DNA of 64,000 nucleotides from Candidatus Babeliales bacterium (lineage in GTDB: Bacteria; Babelota; Babeliae; Babelales; JABDEC01), in assembly GCA_031292305.1 (NCBI GenBank), contig JARLHJ010000024.1, positions 13,078 through 77,077 on the forward strand, given 5' to 3'. Each line of letters opens with the position of its first letter. The stretch's first letter is position 1. The notes beneath the pieces were generated by a model. That model had not been told where the DNA came from, did no database searches, and saw only the letters and a program-made list of their open reading frames with translations. This document shows, one piece after another, positions 44,823 through 53,438 of the stretch. The position numbers were made by a program, and so were the translations under genes.

Positions 44823-45112
44823 ACAAGATTATAGATCTCTCTTCTGTGGCCAACTAAAATAATAGAAATAGTTTTTGCAGCATTATCAACAGAAAAAACA
44901 ATTCGGTAATGATCATATCTAACACGATACAAATGTTCATAGCCGTGAAGTTTTTTAATATCTAAAGCTACAGCTGAATCTTTTGTAATAGCATCTATTT
45001 TATTAATTATGGCTATCTGTTCATCTGAGGGTAATTCAGTAATTGCCTTGCTTGCTTTATGCGAAATTTCTACATGATAAGCAGGGTAAGGCACAACAAT
45101 ATGGCTGCACAT
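44792..45112 (-). CDS. RelE/ParE-superfamily toxin
   Basis: 106 residues. Recognisable by ISHKASKAITELP near residue 16, IKKLHGYEHLYRVRYDHYRIVFSV near 53 and the C-terminal strand IILVGHRREIY, matching RelE-type mRNA interferases (basic residues, central R-V-R-x-x-x-Y-R and a late H-R-x-x-x-Y). The ATG overlaps the antitoxin stop (TAATG). RelE toxins cleave mRNA in the ribosomal A site; ParE toxins act on gyrase. The sequence looks more RelE-like. Confidence 0.85.
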   Translation of the reverse strand: MCSHIVVPYPAYHVEISHKASKAITELPSDEQIAIINKIDAITKDSAVALDIKKLHGYEHLYRVRYDHYRIVFSVDNAAKTISIILVGHRREIYNLVKKLSHLIAN

Positions 45113-45315
45113 TATTTTAATAGATTTTTTTTGAAGGTCTCAAAATCATCAAATTTAGTCTTATCTGGTAAATTTTGATGCGCTAATGAGCCAAAATATA
45201 AATCTTCAATTTTTTCTATTAACTCTTCAAAAGTCTCTATATTCATTATTACTCCGGTTTTTTTGCCGTTTTGATCAACAATAAATTGAGGATGTATATC
45301 AATAATATGTTTCAT
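45112..45315 (-). CDS. Antitoxin of the RelE-type pair
   Basis: 67 residues immediately upstream of the toxin with a one-base overlap. IDIHPQFIVDQNGKKTGVIM and the following NIETFEELIEKIEDL resemble Phd/RelB-type antitoxins: a short N-terminal beta-helix part for DNA binding, then a toxin-neutralising acidic helix. Transcription is divergent from trhO. Confidence 0.8.
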   Translation of the reverse strand: MKHIIDIHPQFIVDQNGKKTGVIMNIETFEELIEKIEDLYFGSLAHQNLPDKTKFDDFETFKKNLLK

Positions 45316-45419
45316 GGTTTCCCTTATTTTTATAGTAAAGCTATAGCATATTTTATTAATTGTAAAAACATGCTAAAATATAATTATAAACCTATAAATC
45401 TTAAGATGTTAGAAGAACC

Positions 45420-46334
45420 ATGAGCAAAATTATACTTTTTTACAAATATGTGAACATAGAAACCCCACATCAAACGATGAATTGGCAACGTGAGCTTTGT
45501 GAAAGTTTGAATCTAAAAGGTAGAATTATTTTGGCCACAGAAGGTATAAATGCTACCTTAGGTGGTACAGTTAAAGAGATAGAAGCATATATTGCAGCTA
45601 TGAATGCGCATCCTTTATTTGGCAATATAGATTATAAATATAGTTCTGGCGGAGCTGAATATTTCCCCAGATTACGCATTGTAGTTAAAAATGAAATAGT
45701 AAACCTGGGAATTAACCCGCAAGATTTAACTACAGAAAATACTGGCAAGCATTTAACACCAAAACAAACTCATGAACTTTTGCAAAATAAACCTAAAGAT
45801 TTAATAATTTTAGATGGCAGAAACAATTACGAAGCTGCTGTTGGCAAATTTGAAGATGCAATAACACCTGACATACGTTATTTTAGACAATTCCCTGATT
45901 ATATAGATCAAAATTTAGAGCAATTTAAAGACAAAGAAGTTTTAATGTATTGCACTGGCGGCATACGCTGTGAACGTGCTTCTGCTTATTTAAAATCTAA
46001 AGGTATAGCAAAAGAAGTTTATCAAGTAGAAGGTGGAATCCACAGATATGTTGAAGAATATCCAGATGGCTTTTTTAAGGGTAAGAATTACGTTTTTGAT
46101 GCCCGTGTTACAGTTAAAGTAAATGCTGAAGTTTTAGGCAACTGTTTTGTCTGTAATGCAAAATGTGATGATTATATGAACTGCAGAAATGCTGAATGTA
46201 ACAAGCATTATATTGGTTGCCAAGATTGCGTTGTTAGACTAAATGAAACTTGTAGTGAAAAATGCAATATATTAGTTTTAGAAAATAGAGTTCATGTTAG
46301 ACCTCAATTTACTAAATTAGATGCTGTAAAATAA
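45420..46334 (+). CDS. trhO: tRNA uridine(34) hydroxylase TrhO (YceA), rhodanese family
   Basis: Hydroxylates U34 in the tRNA wobble position, an oxygen-dependent step towards 5-methoxyuridine-type modification. The 304-residue product has the N-terminal GRIILATEGINATLGG near residue 33, a rhodanese domain with the active-site loop YCTGGIRCERAS near 178, and a C-terminal Cys-rich metal-binding part (CFVCNAKCDDYMNC, then C-x2-C and C-x3-C). Length and order match YceA/TrhO. Confidence 0.93.
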   Translation: MSKIILFYKYVNIETPHQTMNWQRELCESLNLKGRIILATEGINATLGGTVKEIEAYIAAMNAHPLFGNIDYKYSSGGAEYFPRLRIVVKNEIVNLGINPQDLTTENTGKHLTPKQTHELLQNKPKDLIILDGRNNYEAAVGKFEDAITPDIRYFRQFPDYIDQNLEQFKDKEVLMYCTGGIRCERASAYLKSKGIAKEVYQVEGGIHRYVEEYPDGFFKGKNYVFDARVTVKVNAEVLGNCFVCNAKCDDYMNCRNAECNKHYIGCQDCVVRLNETCSEKCNILVLENRVHVRPQFTKLDAVK

Positions 46335-46343
46335 AAGGATTAT

Positions 46344-46775
46344 ATGAAAAATAAGTTTTTAATATTATTACTCTTATTTGTAAGTACAAATTTATTGGCA
46401 ATACCTAAATTTGAATATAATGATCGTATTAAAAAATATTGTATGTTTAATAAAATTAGCTCCCCAGTAATAGTAGCTAGTTTTGAAAAAAGAGATTTAA
46501 CTTATCTGCTTAAAGCACATAATGACTTGATGATTCAATATATTTTAAAAGTACCTTCAAATGATGATTTACTAAAACAGGGTTTTAAAGATATTGTAAA
46601 ACAAGTTTTGATCAATAAAAAATTGAGTAACTACTTTAAAACGAAAAGAATGCTGCAAGAGATTTCGAATGTTTTTGGTTTATATAGACTTGATCAGAAA
46701 GTAAGAATAACTCTTATGCAAGAAGTCTTAAATGAGATAAATCAATCGTTAATTTCTGGTGGCTATAATAATTGA
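46344..46775 (+). CDS. Secreted hypothetical helical protein
   Basis: 143 residues with signal peptide KNKFLILLLLFVSTNLLA. The mature part is basic and helical (LTYLLKAHNDLMIQYILKVP, QGFKDIVKQVLINKKLSNYF). Nine bases after trhO with AAAGGATTAT as ribosome site, so co-transcribed. No family recognised. A strong terminator follows. Confidence 0.55.
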   Translation: MKNKFLILLLLFVSTNLLAIPKFEYNDRIKKYCMFNKISSPVIVASFEKRDLTYLLKAHNDLMIQYILKVPSNDDLLKQGFKDIVKQVLINKKLSNYFKTKRMLQEISNVFGLYRLDQKVRITLMQEVLNEINQSLISGGYNN

Positions 46776-46794
46776 TAACTAATTTAATTTTTAG

Positions 46795-46828
46795 AACCCG
46801 TTTGCTTAAAAAGCAGGCGGGTTTTTTT
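46795..46828 (+). terminator. Rho-independent terminator
   Basis: Stem AACCCGTTTGCTT / AAGCAGGCGGGTT (13 bp with two G-T wobbles), 3-base loop, then seven T (46822-46828). Ends the trhO transcript. Confidence 0.9.
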
Positions 46829-46997
46829 GTTTTTTATTATATCCCTATCATCAAAAAAGCAATTATAATCCAATAAACCTAACTGTTTTCCAGGTTTAAA
46901 GATAGCTTTTACCCTTATTTACTTGACTTATATAGTATTTCAATTAGAATAATATATACATGGTATATTATAAAATAATTCTAAGTAGGGGTTTAAT

Positions 46998-47951
46998 ATG
47001 AATTTTAATAAATTAATTTTATTATCTTTAGTTTCTTTGTTTAGTTGTTCGTCTATTTTTTCTATGGACAATAATCAAATGTCACAATCTGTGCAAAAAT
47101 ATTTTGAGCAGCTTAAAGACAAAAACACTCAATTGTCTTTATTAGCTGGAGCTGCTTCAGGTTTAGCGACTTATAAAGTTTTGCCAGAAACTTTGTTTGC
47201 TAAATATGCAGAAGCATTTATGTTGTGCCCTGAATCACAAGAGTATTCTAAAGCTGCATTGTGTCTTAGCCTTTTAGGTAAGACTTTTTATTCAAAACCT
47301 ATGGTGCCAGGGAATTTAGTTCCAAAAGCCCATCAGGTTTATGTTGCGTTAAAAATGTTAGCAAGTGTATATGCAGGTTATTTAGCATTTAACAAAATGC
47401 AAAAATATTTAGTTGAAAAAGATAGCCAACCAAAATTGGATAAAGAATTAGCTTTAGAAAGAAATAAAGAAGAATCAGCAAGAAAAGAATATTTAGAAGC
47501 TGCAGAAAAAAGAGTAAAAGAAAGAAAAGAAGCGCAAGTACAAGCAGAAGCGCAAGCACAAGCAGCATTGCAAGCAAGGATCCAAGCGCTAGCAGAATTG
47601 GAAGCAAGAATGGAAGCATTAGAAGGTCAAGAAGGATTAGAAGAAGCTGGACAGGAATTCCTAGCACAAGCAGCAGCAGAACATTTAGCGCAAGCAGCAA
47701 TTGCAGCACAAGCAGCTGAAGCCAAAAGATTAAGTAAATTAGAGGCAGAAGCTCAATTTCAAGAATTAATAAGATTAAAAAATGAAATGCAAGCGCAGGA
47801 AAGAGTAGTAATAGCGACTCAGGCGGCTGAAAAAGCAAATCAAAGATTAAATAGATTAGCCCAAGCAGAGCAAGCAAAAAGATTAGAAGTAGAACAAGCA
47901 AATAGAATAGCTAGCTGGAATCAACAGGCTGGTCAATTTCAGGGTCTTTAA
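46998..47951 (+). CDS. Secreted membrane-anchored Ala/Gln/Glu-rich coiled-coil protein
   Basis: 317 residues. Signal peptide NFNKLILLSLVSLFSCSSIFS. Residues about 45-140 contain two hydrophobic segments (LSLLAGAASGLATYKVLP and ALKMLASVYAGYLAFNKM) in the same arrangement as the family C proteins. Residues 145-310 are a long low-complexity coiled coil rich in Ala, Gln, Glu and Arg (AEAQAQAALQARIQALAELE). The antisense strand also has an open leucine-rich frame, an artefact of this composition. Possible envelope-spanning or adhesin-like stalk; function unknown. Confidence 0.6.
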   Translation: MNFNKLILLSLVSLFSCSSIFSMDNNQMSQSVQKYFEQLKDKNTQLSLLAGAASGLATYKVLPETLFAKYAEAFMLCPESQEYSKAALCLSLLGKTFYSKPMVPGNLVPKAHQVYVALKMLASVYAGYLAFNKMQKYLVEKDSQPKLDKELALERNKEESARKEYLEAAEKRVKERKEAQVQAEAQAQAALQARIQALAELEARMEALEGQEGLEEAGQEFLAQAAAEHLAQAAIAAQAAEAKRLSKLEAEAQFQELIRLKNEMQAQERVVIATQAAEKANQRLNRLAQAEQAKRLEVEQANRIASWNQQAGQFQGL

Positions 47952-47980
47952 TTTAAAAATGTTTTTAATTAGGAGTTATT

Positions 47981-48259
47981 ATGAATTTCAATAAGTTGAT
48001 TTTATTATCTATAGTTTCTTTGTTTAGTTGTTCGTCTATTTTTTCTATGGACAATGATCAGATCGCGTTAAAATTATCTGCTAATCCATTAGCGCAACTC
48101 AAAAATGAAACTGATGAAGCTCGCGCAGCAAGAAGGACTGAGCAAGAAATTCATGTAGCAAAAGCACAAGCAGCAGAAAGAAAAAGATTAAGAATAATAG
48201 AACAAGCAAAAGCTGAGCAACGAATTGCTTATTATGAAGCGTTAATAAAATCTAAATAA
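47981..48259 (+). CDS. Short paralogue of the coiled-coil protein
   Basis: 92 residues. The first 26 residues are almost identical to the preceding gene (signal peptide NFNKLILLSIVSLFSCSSIFS, then MDN), with over 40 contiguous identical bases, but the hydrophobic segments are gone and only a short charged helix remains (RTEQEIHVAKAQAAERKRLR). It looks like a tandem duplicate with an internal deletion. Ribosome site AGGAGTT; followed by a terminator. Confidence 0.6.
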   Translation: MNFNKLILLSIVSLFSCSSIFSMDNDQIALKLSANPLAQLKNETDEARAARRTEQEIHVAKAQAAERKRLRIIEQAKAEQRIAYYEALIKSK

Positions 48260-48298
48260 TTATAGATTCCAATAACAATAATTAAACTATAGCAATAC

Positions 48299-48337
48299 AA
48301 AGAACCTGTTGTGTAAAAGCAATAGGTTCTTTTTTTT
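48299..48337 (+). terminator. Rho-independent terminator
   Basis: AAAGAACCTGTTG / CAATAGGTTCTTT stem (one wobble), 8-base loop, then a T-run to 48337. Confidence 0.9.
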
Positions 48338-48406
48338 ATAACAATTTTTTTCAATGCTTTCTATTATTTTTTTGATAAACTAGTTTAAAAAATATATAGG
48401 GGCATA

Positions 48407-49387
48407 ATGCAATTACAAAATACTCAAAAAACTTCTCAGTTAAATATAATTCAAGAAAACATATCACTTAAAGATAAAAATTGGTTTGAAACAGGTGGTA
48501 TTGCAAAATATTATGCACAGCCAACTAATTCGCAAGAGTTTGCGCAAGCATTAGAATTTGCAAATACTAACAAGTTAGAAATTTTTGTATTAGGCGAAGG
48601 CGCAAATATTTTGATCAGCGATGAAGGTTTTAATGGTTTAGTTATAAAACCTCAAATAACAGAAATAAATTTCGTAGAGCCTAACCTTGCATTAAATTTA
48701 GGGTATGTGACTGCAGGGGCAGGTGTAAAGTTTCAAGGGTTAATTGATTTTTGCCTAAATAATAACTTATCAGGTCTAGAAGAATTTAGTGGAATACCCG
48801 GTACAGTAGGTGGTTCTGTTTATATTAATATTCATTATTTTGAGTTTTTATTGAGTCAGTTTTTAATACATGCAACTGTAATAGAAAAATCTACAGGTAA
48901 AGTTTTGCAGGTAGATAATGCATGGTTTAATTTCGGTTACAATCAATCGACACTTTTGGCGCGTGAATATTTTTTAATAGATGCAACTTTTAAATTAAAA
49001 AAAGTAGACCCAATTGATGCTGCGTACCACAAAGGCAGACGCGATGAAATTATTAGGCACCGTGTTAAAAGATATCCATACAAAGGTACTTGCGGCAGCT
49101 TTTTTAGAAACTTTTATGAATCTGAAGTAACACATGAAAGTGCGGGCAAAAAAATGATTTATGTTGCATATTATTTAGATAAAATTGGCGTTAAAGGCAA
49201 CTTGAAAGTAGGTGGTGCAATTGTTTCACACCAACATGCAAACATGCTTGTAAATTTAGGCCAAGCTACTACGCATGATATTGTTAATTTAGCCCGTACA
49301 ATGCAGCAATTAGTTTTTGATAATTTTGGTATAATGCCTAAAAGTGAATGCCAGATGATTGGGTTTAAAGAAAGTCCCTTGATTTAA
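48407..49387 (+). CDS. murB: UDP-N-acetylenolpyruvoylglucosamine reductase
   Basis: Reduces the enolpyruvyl group to make UDP-N-acetylmuramic acid for peptidoglycan; FAD enzyme of the cytoplasm. The 326-residue product has NWFETGGIAKYYAQP near residue 28, the FAD-binding LGEGANILISDEGFNGLVI near 64, SGIPGTVGGSVYINIHY near 127, the catalytic serine region YKGTCGSFFRNF near 225, and VGGAIVSHQHANMLVNLGQA near 270. Ribosome site AGGGG. A copy of its last ten codons lies at 51029-51061. Confidence 0.95.
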   Translation: MQLQNTQKTSQLNIIQENISLKDKNWFETGGIAKYYAQPTNSQEFAQALEFANTNKLEIFVLGEGANILISDEGFNGLVIKPQITEINFVEPNLALNLGYVTAGAGVKFQGLIDFCLNNNLSGLEEFSGIPGTVGGSVYINIHYFEFLLSQFLIHATVIEKSTGKVLQVDNAWFNFGYNQSTLLAREYFLIDATFKLKKVDPIDAAYHKGRRDEIIRHRVKRYPYKGTCGSFFRNFYESEVTHESAGKKMIYVAYYLDKIGVKGNLKVGGAIVSHQHANMLVNLGQATTHDIVNLARTMQQLVFDNFGIMPKSECQMIGFKESPLI

Positions 49388-49405
49388 ATAAAATAAGGAG
49401 ATTTT

Positions 49406-50977
49406 ATGAAAATCTTTCAGCTTCTTTTACTTATAGTCACTTCGTTTTTTCTATATTCATCAGAAGATGAACCATCAATAAAAAAACAAAAATTAAGCCA
49501 TGTTCAAAATAATGAAATTGCATTATATGAATGTGTTCCTTTTGATAATTCAGATTATGTGACTTCATCTACTAGTGATAAATCATTTTTAAAAGCAATA
49601 AATGGTGCAATATTTTTTTTAATGAAGGTAAAAAAGCAAACTAATGACCCGCAATCAATTGAAGTTTTTGATATTGTAATTGATAAGATTAAGACATGTA
49701 AATTGCCTGTTCTAAAAGAAGTAATTGTTTTACTAGAAGAATTTCATAAGAATGAAGATTTAGACGAACAAATAAAAAATTCAATTAACCAAGGTTGTGT
49801 TTGTTTAAAGTCCATATTTAAAAAATTAACCAGTGAAGCTTCTAATGCAATAAATGAAGGTAATTTTGCTGAAGTTTTATCAGAAATTGTATTAAGTTAC
49901 TTGAATCCCGGTCAATATCAAGAAATATTTTCAATAGAGCATAGTAAGGCTAAACAGGCAGTATTATTTGATAATTGTAAAAAATTAATTACTTTGTCAG
50001 ATGATCTAATTAAAATATGGGATTTAGAATATGGTACATTAATTAATGAAAGAAACGTAGAGGAATGCAGGTGGTATAACGAAGCCTACAGTGGAGGCGT
50101 ACTAGCTATGTGTAAACGGGCAGAATTTAAATTATTTAGAATTAAACCAGATGAAAACTATATAGCTGTTGTCATTAGATTTTCAGCACAGGAAAGTTAT
50201 TTGATTGGTAAGTGCTCAATCAATAAAATAATTATTTTTGATAAATCACTAAATTTAGTATGTATGTATCATTTTGAATCTGATTTTGTAAATTTAACTT
50301 GGTCTTTAAATGAAAATTTTCTTTATGGTAGAGAAAGTTGGTCGACAAATGGCGGTTATCAAAAACTTGAATTGGTTGACTCTTCAAATAGTAAAAAACT
50401 AATAATGTTAGAGAAAAAAGTTACAACTCAGGGTGATGGATCGTTATCGACTGATGGAAATAAAGAGGTTTGTAGCTTAAATAATAAGGTATTAATAACA
50501 GATTTAAATAGTATGATAACTACTACTTTGCCTTTTAATTTAAGTCAGCATGCTTGGTCTGCGGATTGTACTAGGCTGGCTTTATCAACATATAATACTT
50601 ATGTTTATTCTGGTGGTAGTATGGAATCAAACACCACCAATAATGTGGTAATATGGAATTGCAATTCTTATTTGAAGACGATAAAATTTCCTATTAAAAA
50701 CACTGACAATTGGTATATTTATCACCCAAGATGTAATGTAGAATGGTCTCCAGACGGTAAATATGTGGCTGTCGGAATGACTACGGATATTGTAAGCTTG
50801 TTTGATGCAACTACTGGAAATGAATTACCTGGATCGGAATTTGAAAATTTAAATATAGATGAAGTTAGGAATGTAGAAATAAAATGGCTATTTAACCAAA
50901 TGTTTTTAGCAATAACTTGCCACAACGAAGAAACTGGAAAAGATATTGTAAAAATATATGGTAAAACTTTGGGTTAA
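49406..50977 (+). CDS. Secreted WD40-like protein
   Basis: 523 residues, signal peptide KIFQLLLLIVTSFFLYSS. The first 160 residues are a helical domain with a bipartite-charge segment (IKKQKLSHV). Residues about 190-520 form a degenerate beta-propeller; blades include LSDDLIKIWDLEYG near 200, LSQHAWSADCTRLALST near 380 and VEWSPDGKYVAVGM with VSLFDATTG near 450. The helical domain contains SEIVLSYLNPGQY. 18 bases after murB with AAGGAG, so probably co-transcribed. Confidence 0.6.
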   Translation: MKIFQLLLLIVTSFFLYSSEDEPSIKKQKLSHVQNNEIALYECVPFDNSDYVTSSTSDKSFLKAINGAIFFLMKVKKQTNDPQSIEVFDIVIDKIKTCKLPVLKEVIVLLEEFHKNEDLDEQIKNSINQGCVCLKSIFKKLTSEASNAINEGNFAEVLSEIVLSYLNPGQYQEIFSIEHSKAKQAVLFDNCKKLITLSDDLIKIWDLEYGTLINERNVEECRWYNEAYSGGVLAMCKRAEFKLFRIKPDENYIAVVIRFSAQESYLIGKCSINKIIIFDKSLNLVCMYHFESDFVNLTWSLNENFLYGRESWSTNGGYQKLELVDSSNSKKLIMLEKKVTTQGDGSLSTDGNKEVCSLNNKVLITDLNSMITTTLPFNLSQHAWSADCTRLALSTYNTYVYSGGSMESNTTNNVVIWNCNSYLKTIKFPIKNTDNWYIYHPRCNVEWSPDGKYVAVGMTTDIVSLFDATTGNELPGSEFENLNIDEVRNVEIKWLFNQMFLAITCHNEETGKDIVKIYGKTLG

Positions 50978-51028
50978 AATAATAGCAGACATAAATTAAT
51001 CTTATAGCTGCTTATTAATTTTATCTTC

Positions 51029-51061
51029 ATGATTGGGTTTAAAGAAAGTCCGTTATTATAA
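51029..51061 (+). pseudogene. Duplicated 3' end of murB (duplication scar)
   Basis: ATG ATT GGG TTT... encodes MIGFKESPLL then stop, almost identical to the murB C-terminus MIGFKESPLI at 49357-49387. It sits just before the second WD40-like gene, as the original does before the first one. Confidence 0.8.
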
Positions 51062-51074
51062 AATAGAATGTGAT

Positions 51075-52142
51075 ATGAGATTTAAGATAGTTATATTAAT
51101 TTTAATATGTACTTTAAATTTAAATTCAGCAGAGCCAGTATTAAATGATTCTTTAAAAGCATTGCTTGATCTAGCAGGTAAGTTAATAAAAGTTAATAAA
51201 GAAGATAAGGCAATATCAATTTTAAAAGATTCCCTAAAGCGCAATACAGATAAAAATGCACAAAAGATTATTGCCGATTTCTTAAAGAAAATTTCAATAC
51301 CTAAATCAGAAGATCCAAAAAAAGTAATTTCTATGGCTTGGTCTAAATGTGATACAAAATTATTTTTTATAGAATCTAATTTAATTAATACATCTGGTGA
51401 TAATGTAAATAATTATGAATGTCCCAATTATAATGTCGCTCAGGCGAAATCAATTTTATATATGTATAATGTTAATGATAAATCTATAACTAAAATATCA
51501 TTAATTCAGCGTGATAATCATTTTTTACATAGAATATCTATTTCACCGGATGATAAATTTTTAATTTTATTAGAAGTAAGATGGGATGCTAATACATGGG
51601 ATTATACTTTTGTTGTAAGAACATTAAGTATGAATTCGTATAAACCAGTAGGTTTTTATGAATTAAAAAATGAATTTGAAAATTTTGAAATTGTGGAATT
51701 GGTATGGAAAAAAAATAATATACTTTCTGTAAGAATAGATGACTTTGTTTTTGAATTAAATATATATAAGAACGAACCGATTAATAGATATTTAATGAAT
51801 CATAATTTTATAAATTTGGCTTGTTGTGGCAATAGATTTATTTATGATTTAGGATATAACAATTTTGGTGTATATAATTCTGATATGAATGATAGAATTA
51901 TTTATAAATTAGATAACAATAAGAAAATAAATTCTATTGCAATACCAAAAAGTGAGAATTTATTGGTGACTTGCTCAGATGATAAAACCATAACTGTATG
52001 GGAGGTTAGTAATACTTCAGGCAAGCAATTAGAAATTATAAAACTTCCAAAATATCCTATTCAGGTCTTGTTTTCCAACAATAGTAAATATTTATCTGTG
52101 ATTTGTGGTCAAAGCATAAAAATATTAAAGTTCAAAGAATAA
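51075..52142 (+). CDS. Secreted WD40-like protein, paralogue of the previous gene
   Basis: 355 residues from ATG 51075 with signal peptide RFKIVILILICTLNLNSA; a start at 51033 would read through the murB scar and lacks a signal peptide. N-terminal helical part (LLDLAGKLIKVNKEDKAISI) then a degenerate propeller: MAWSKCDTKLFFIES, ISISPDDKFLILLEV, LLVTCSDDKTITVWEVSN and QVLFSNNSKYLSVICG. Probably arose by tandem duplication of murB-end plus WD40 gene. Converges with 52146-53231. Confidence 0.6.
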   Translation: MRFKIVILILICTLNLNSAEPVLNDSLKALLDLAGKLIKVNKEDKAISILKDSLKRNTDKNAQKIIADFLKKISIPKSEDPKKVISMAWSKCDTKLFFIESNLINTSGDNVNNYECPNYNVAQAKSILYMYNVNDKSITKISLIQRDNHFLHRISISPDDKFLILLEVRWDANTWDYTFVVRTLSMNSYKPVGFYELKNEFENFEIVELVWKKNNILSVRIDDFVFELNIYKNEPINRYLMNHNFINLACCGNRFIYDLGYNNFGVYNSDMNDRIIYKLDNNKKINSIAIPKSENLLVTCSDDKTITVWEVSNTSGKQLEIIKLPKYPIQVLFSNNSKYLSVICGQSIKILKFKE

Positions 52143-52145
52143 GTC

Positions 52146-53231
52146 TTATCTTCTAGGCTTAAATTGCTTAAGATACAATTCGTATTCTATGGTTTTTGCG
52201 GCCAGTTCGCGAGCTGCTGCTTCGCGTTCTCTAGCTTGGACTTCACGTTCACGTGCTTCAGTTTCGCGTTGTTTTAAAGCTAACTTTTCTAATTCCATCT
52301 GTTGCTTTAATTTAAATTCACGTTCTTTTAAAGCTAATTCTTCTTTTTTTCTATTTTCAGCATCACGTTCTTTTGTCTCTTTTGAATATTCTTGGTCTGC
52401 AATTGCGTTATCAAGTATTAGATTTAATTTATTTTGGATATTTTGTGCGTAACTTAATAGATTCGGATATCTATAAGCAACATTAGATATTGTATTATGA
52501 AGTTGGTTGTTTTTTTCTTTTAACTTATTCACATAACTAATAAATGGATATTTAGGATTAATCTTACAACCAGCATTTCTAACTATCCATTTAAAATCTT
52601 GATAAGAGATTCTTGGCGAACTTACGAGTTCCATTTCACGTTGATAGTCAGAATCTAATTGTTTAACTAACATTGATAAATTAAAATAGCCTCTATGGGT
52701 ATTAGTATAGGCATATAAGAATTCAATTTTAGGTAGCAAGTTCTCAATTGAGTTAAGTAGATTATTTATATCATATTCTTTTAAACATTGTCTCTTTAAG
52801 CAATCTTTTAATTCTTTTTTACTATCTTTTATATTAGATATTATTGCATTAATGTTGCTCACGTAAGCATCAGAATAAGAATAACGAGAAACGGCAGAGA
52901 TTAATTGATATAGAATACCTTCGCTTATGCTGTCTATTTTGTTTCTTCTTTCACTATCCGTAAGACTAAGAATTTTATAGTGGTTATCAAGAATACTGAC
53001 TTCAGAAAGTTTAATTCCAGAATTAATGGCAGCTAAGGCATCATTTATTACCAGATCCTCAGATTTGGCAAAATAACCGTTTTTAGATAATTTATAAAAA
53101 ATTAAGCCACCAGCTAACAATCCACCCGCTATTAGAATTTTTGTATCAGTAGAACAACGAGCTATAGAAGGGGTGGGTGAGATTAGTACTGCAAATGCTA
53201 AGAAAAATGCTTTAATAGATATTGTTTTCAT
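52146..53231 (-). CDS. Secreted/membrane coiled-coil protein
   Basis: 361 residues. ATG 53231 follows AAGGAACCC; signal peptide KTISIKAFFLAFAVLISPTPSIA. A second hydrophobic helix (KILIAGGLLAGGLIFYKL) lies at about 30-48 and may anchor the protein. The middle is helical, and residues about 285-355 form a highly charged single helix (KELALKEREFKLKQ-type repeats, EAREREVQAREREAAAREL). Similar to stalk or tether proteins; no domain recognised. Confidence 0.6.
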   Translation of the reverse strand: MKTISIKAFFLAFAVLISPTPSIARCSTDTKILIAGGLLAGGLIFYKLSKNGYFAKSEDLVINDALAAINSGIKLSEVSILDNHYKILSLTDSERRNKIDSISEGILYQLISAVSRYSYSDAYVSNINAIISNIKDSKKELKDCLKRQCLKEYDINNLLNSIENLLPKIEFLYAYTNTHRGYFNLSMLVKQLDSDYQREMELVSSPRISYQDFKWIVRNAGCKINPKYPFISYVNKLKEKNNQLHNTISNVAYRYPNLLSYAQNIQNKLNLILDNAIADQEYSKETKERDAENRKKEELALKEREFKLKQQMELEKLALKQRETEAREREVQAREREAAARELAAKTIEYELYLKQFKPRR

Positions 53232-53361
53232 GGGTTCCTTGGAGATAATAAACATATAATTTAGTATAATCATTTTTCCTAAATTGCAAAACTATTATAG
53301 GTAAATTTTAAAATATATTGTATAATCTGATATTTAGGGCACGTTTTCGTTTGACTTGGCA

Positions 53362-53390
53362 TTGATTTTAGTTTTTTGTTTTGTTACTAT
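53362..53390 (+). promoter_or_regulatory. Candidate sigma-70 promoter for WD40 genes
   Basis: TTGATT (53362-53367), 17-base spacer, TACTAT (53385-53390), 48 bases before the ATG at 53439. Confidence 0.4.
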
Positions 53391-53438
53391 TAGAAATAAT
53401 AGGGGTGACTTCGGTATATTTTAATTATAGGGATTATT

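Noticed and set aside
47389-47901. Minus-strand leucine-rich frame of 170 codons
   Set aside because: Exact antisense of the Ala/Gln/Glu coiled coil (CAA/GCA repeats read as TTG/TGC); composition artefact.
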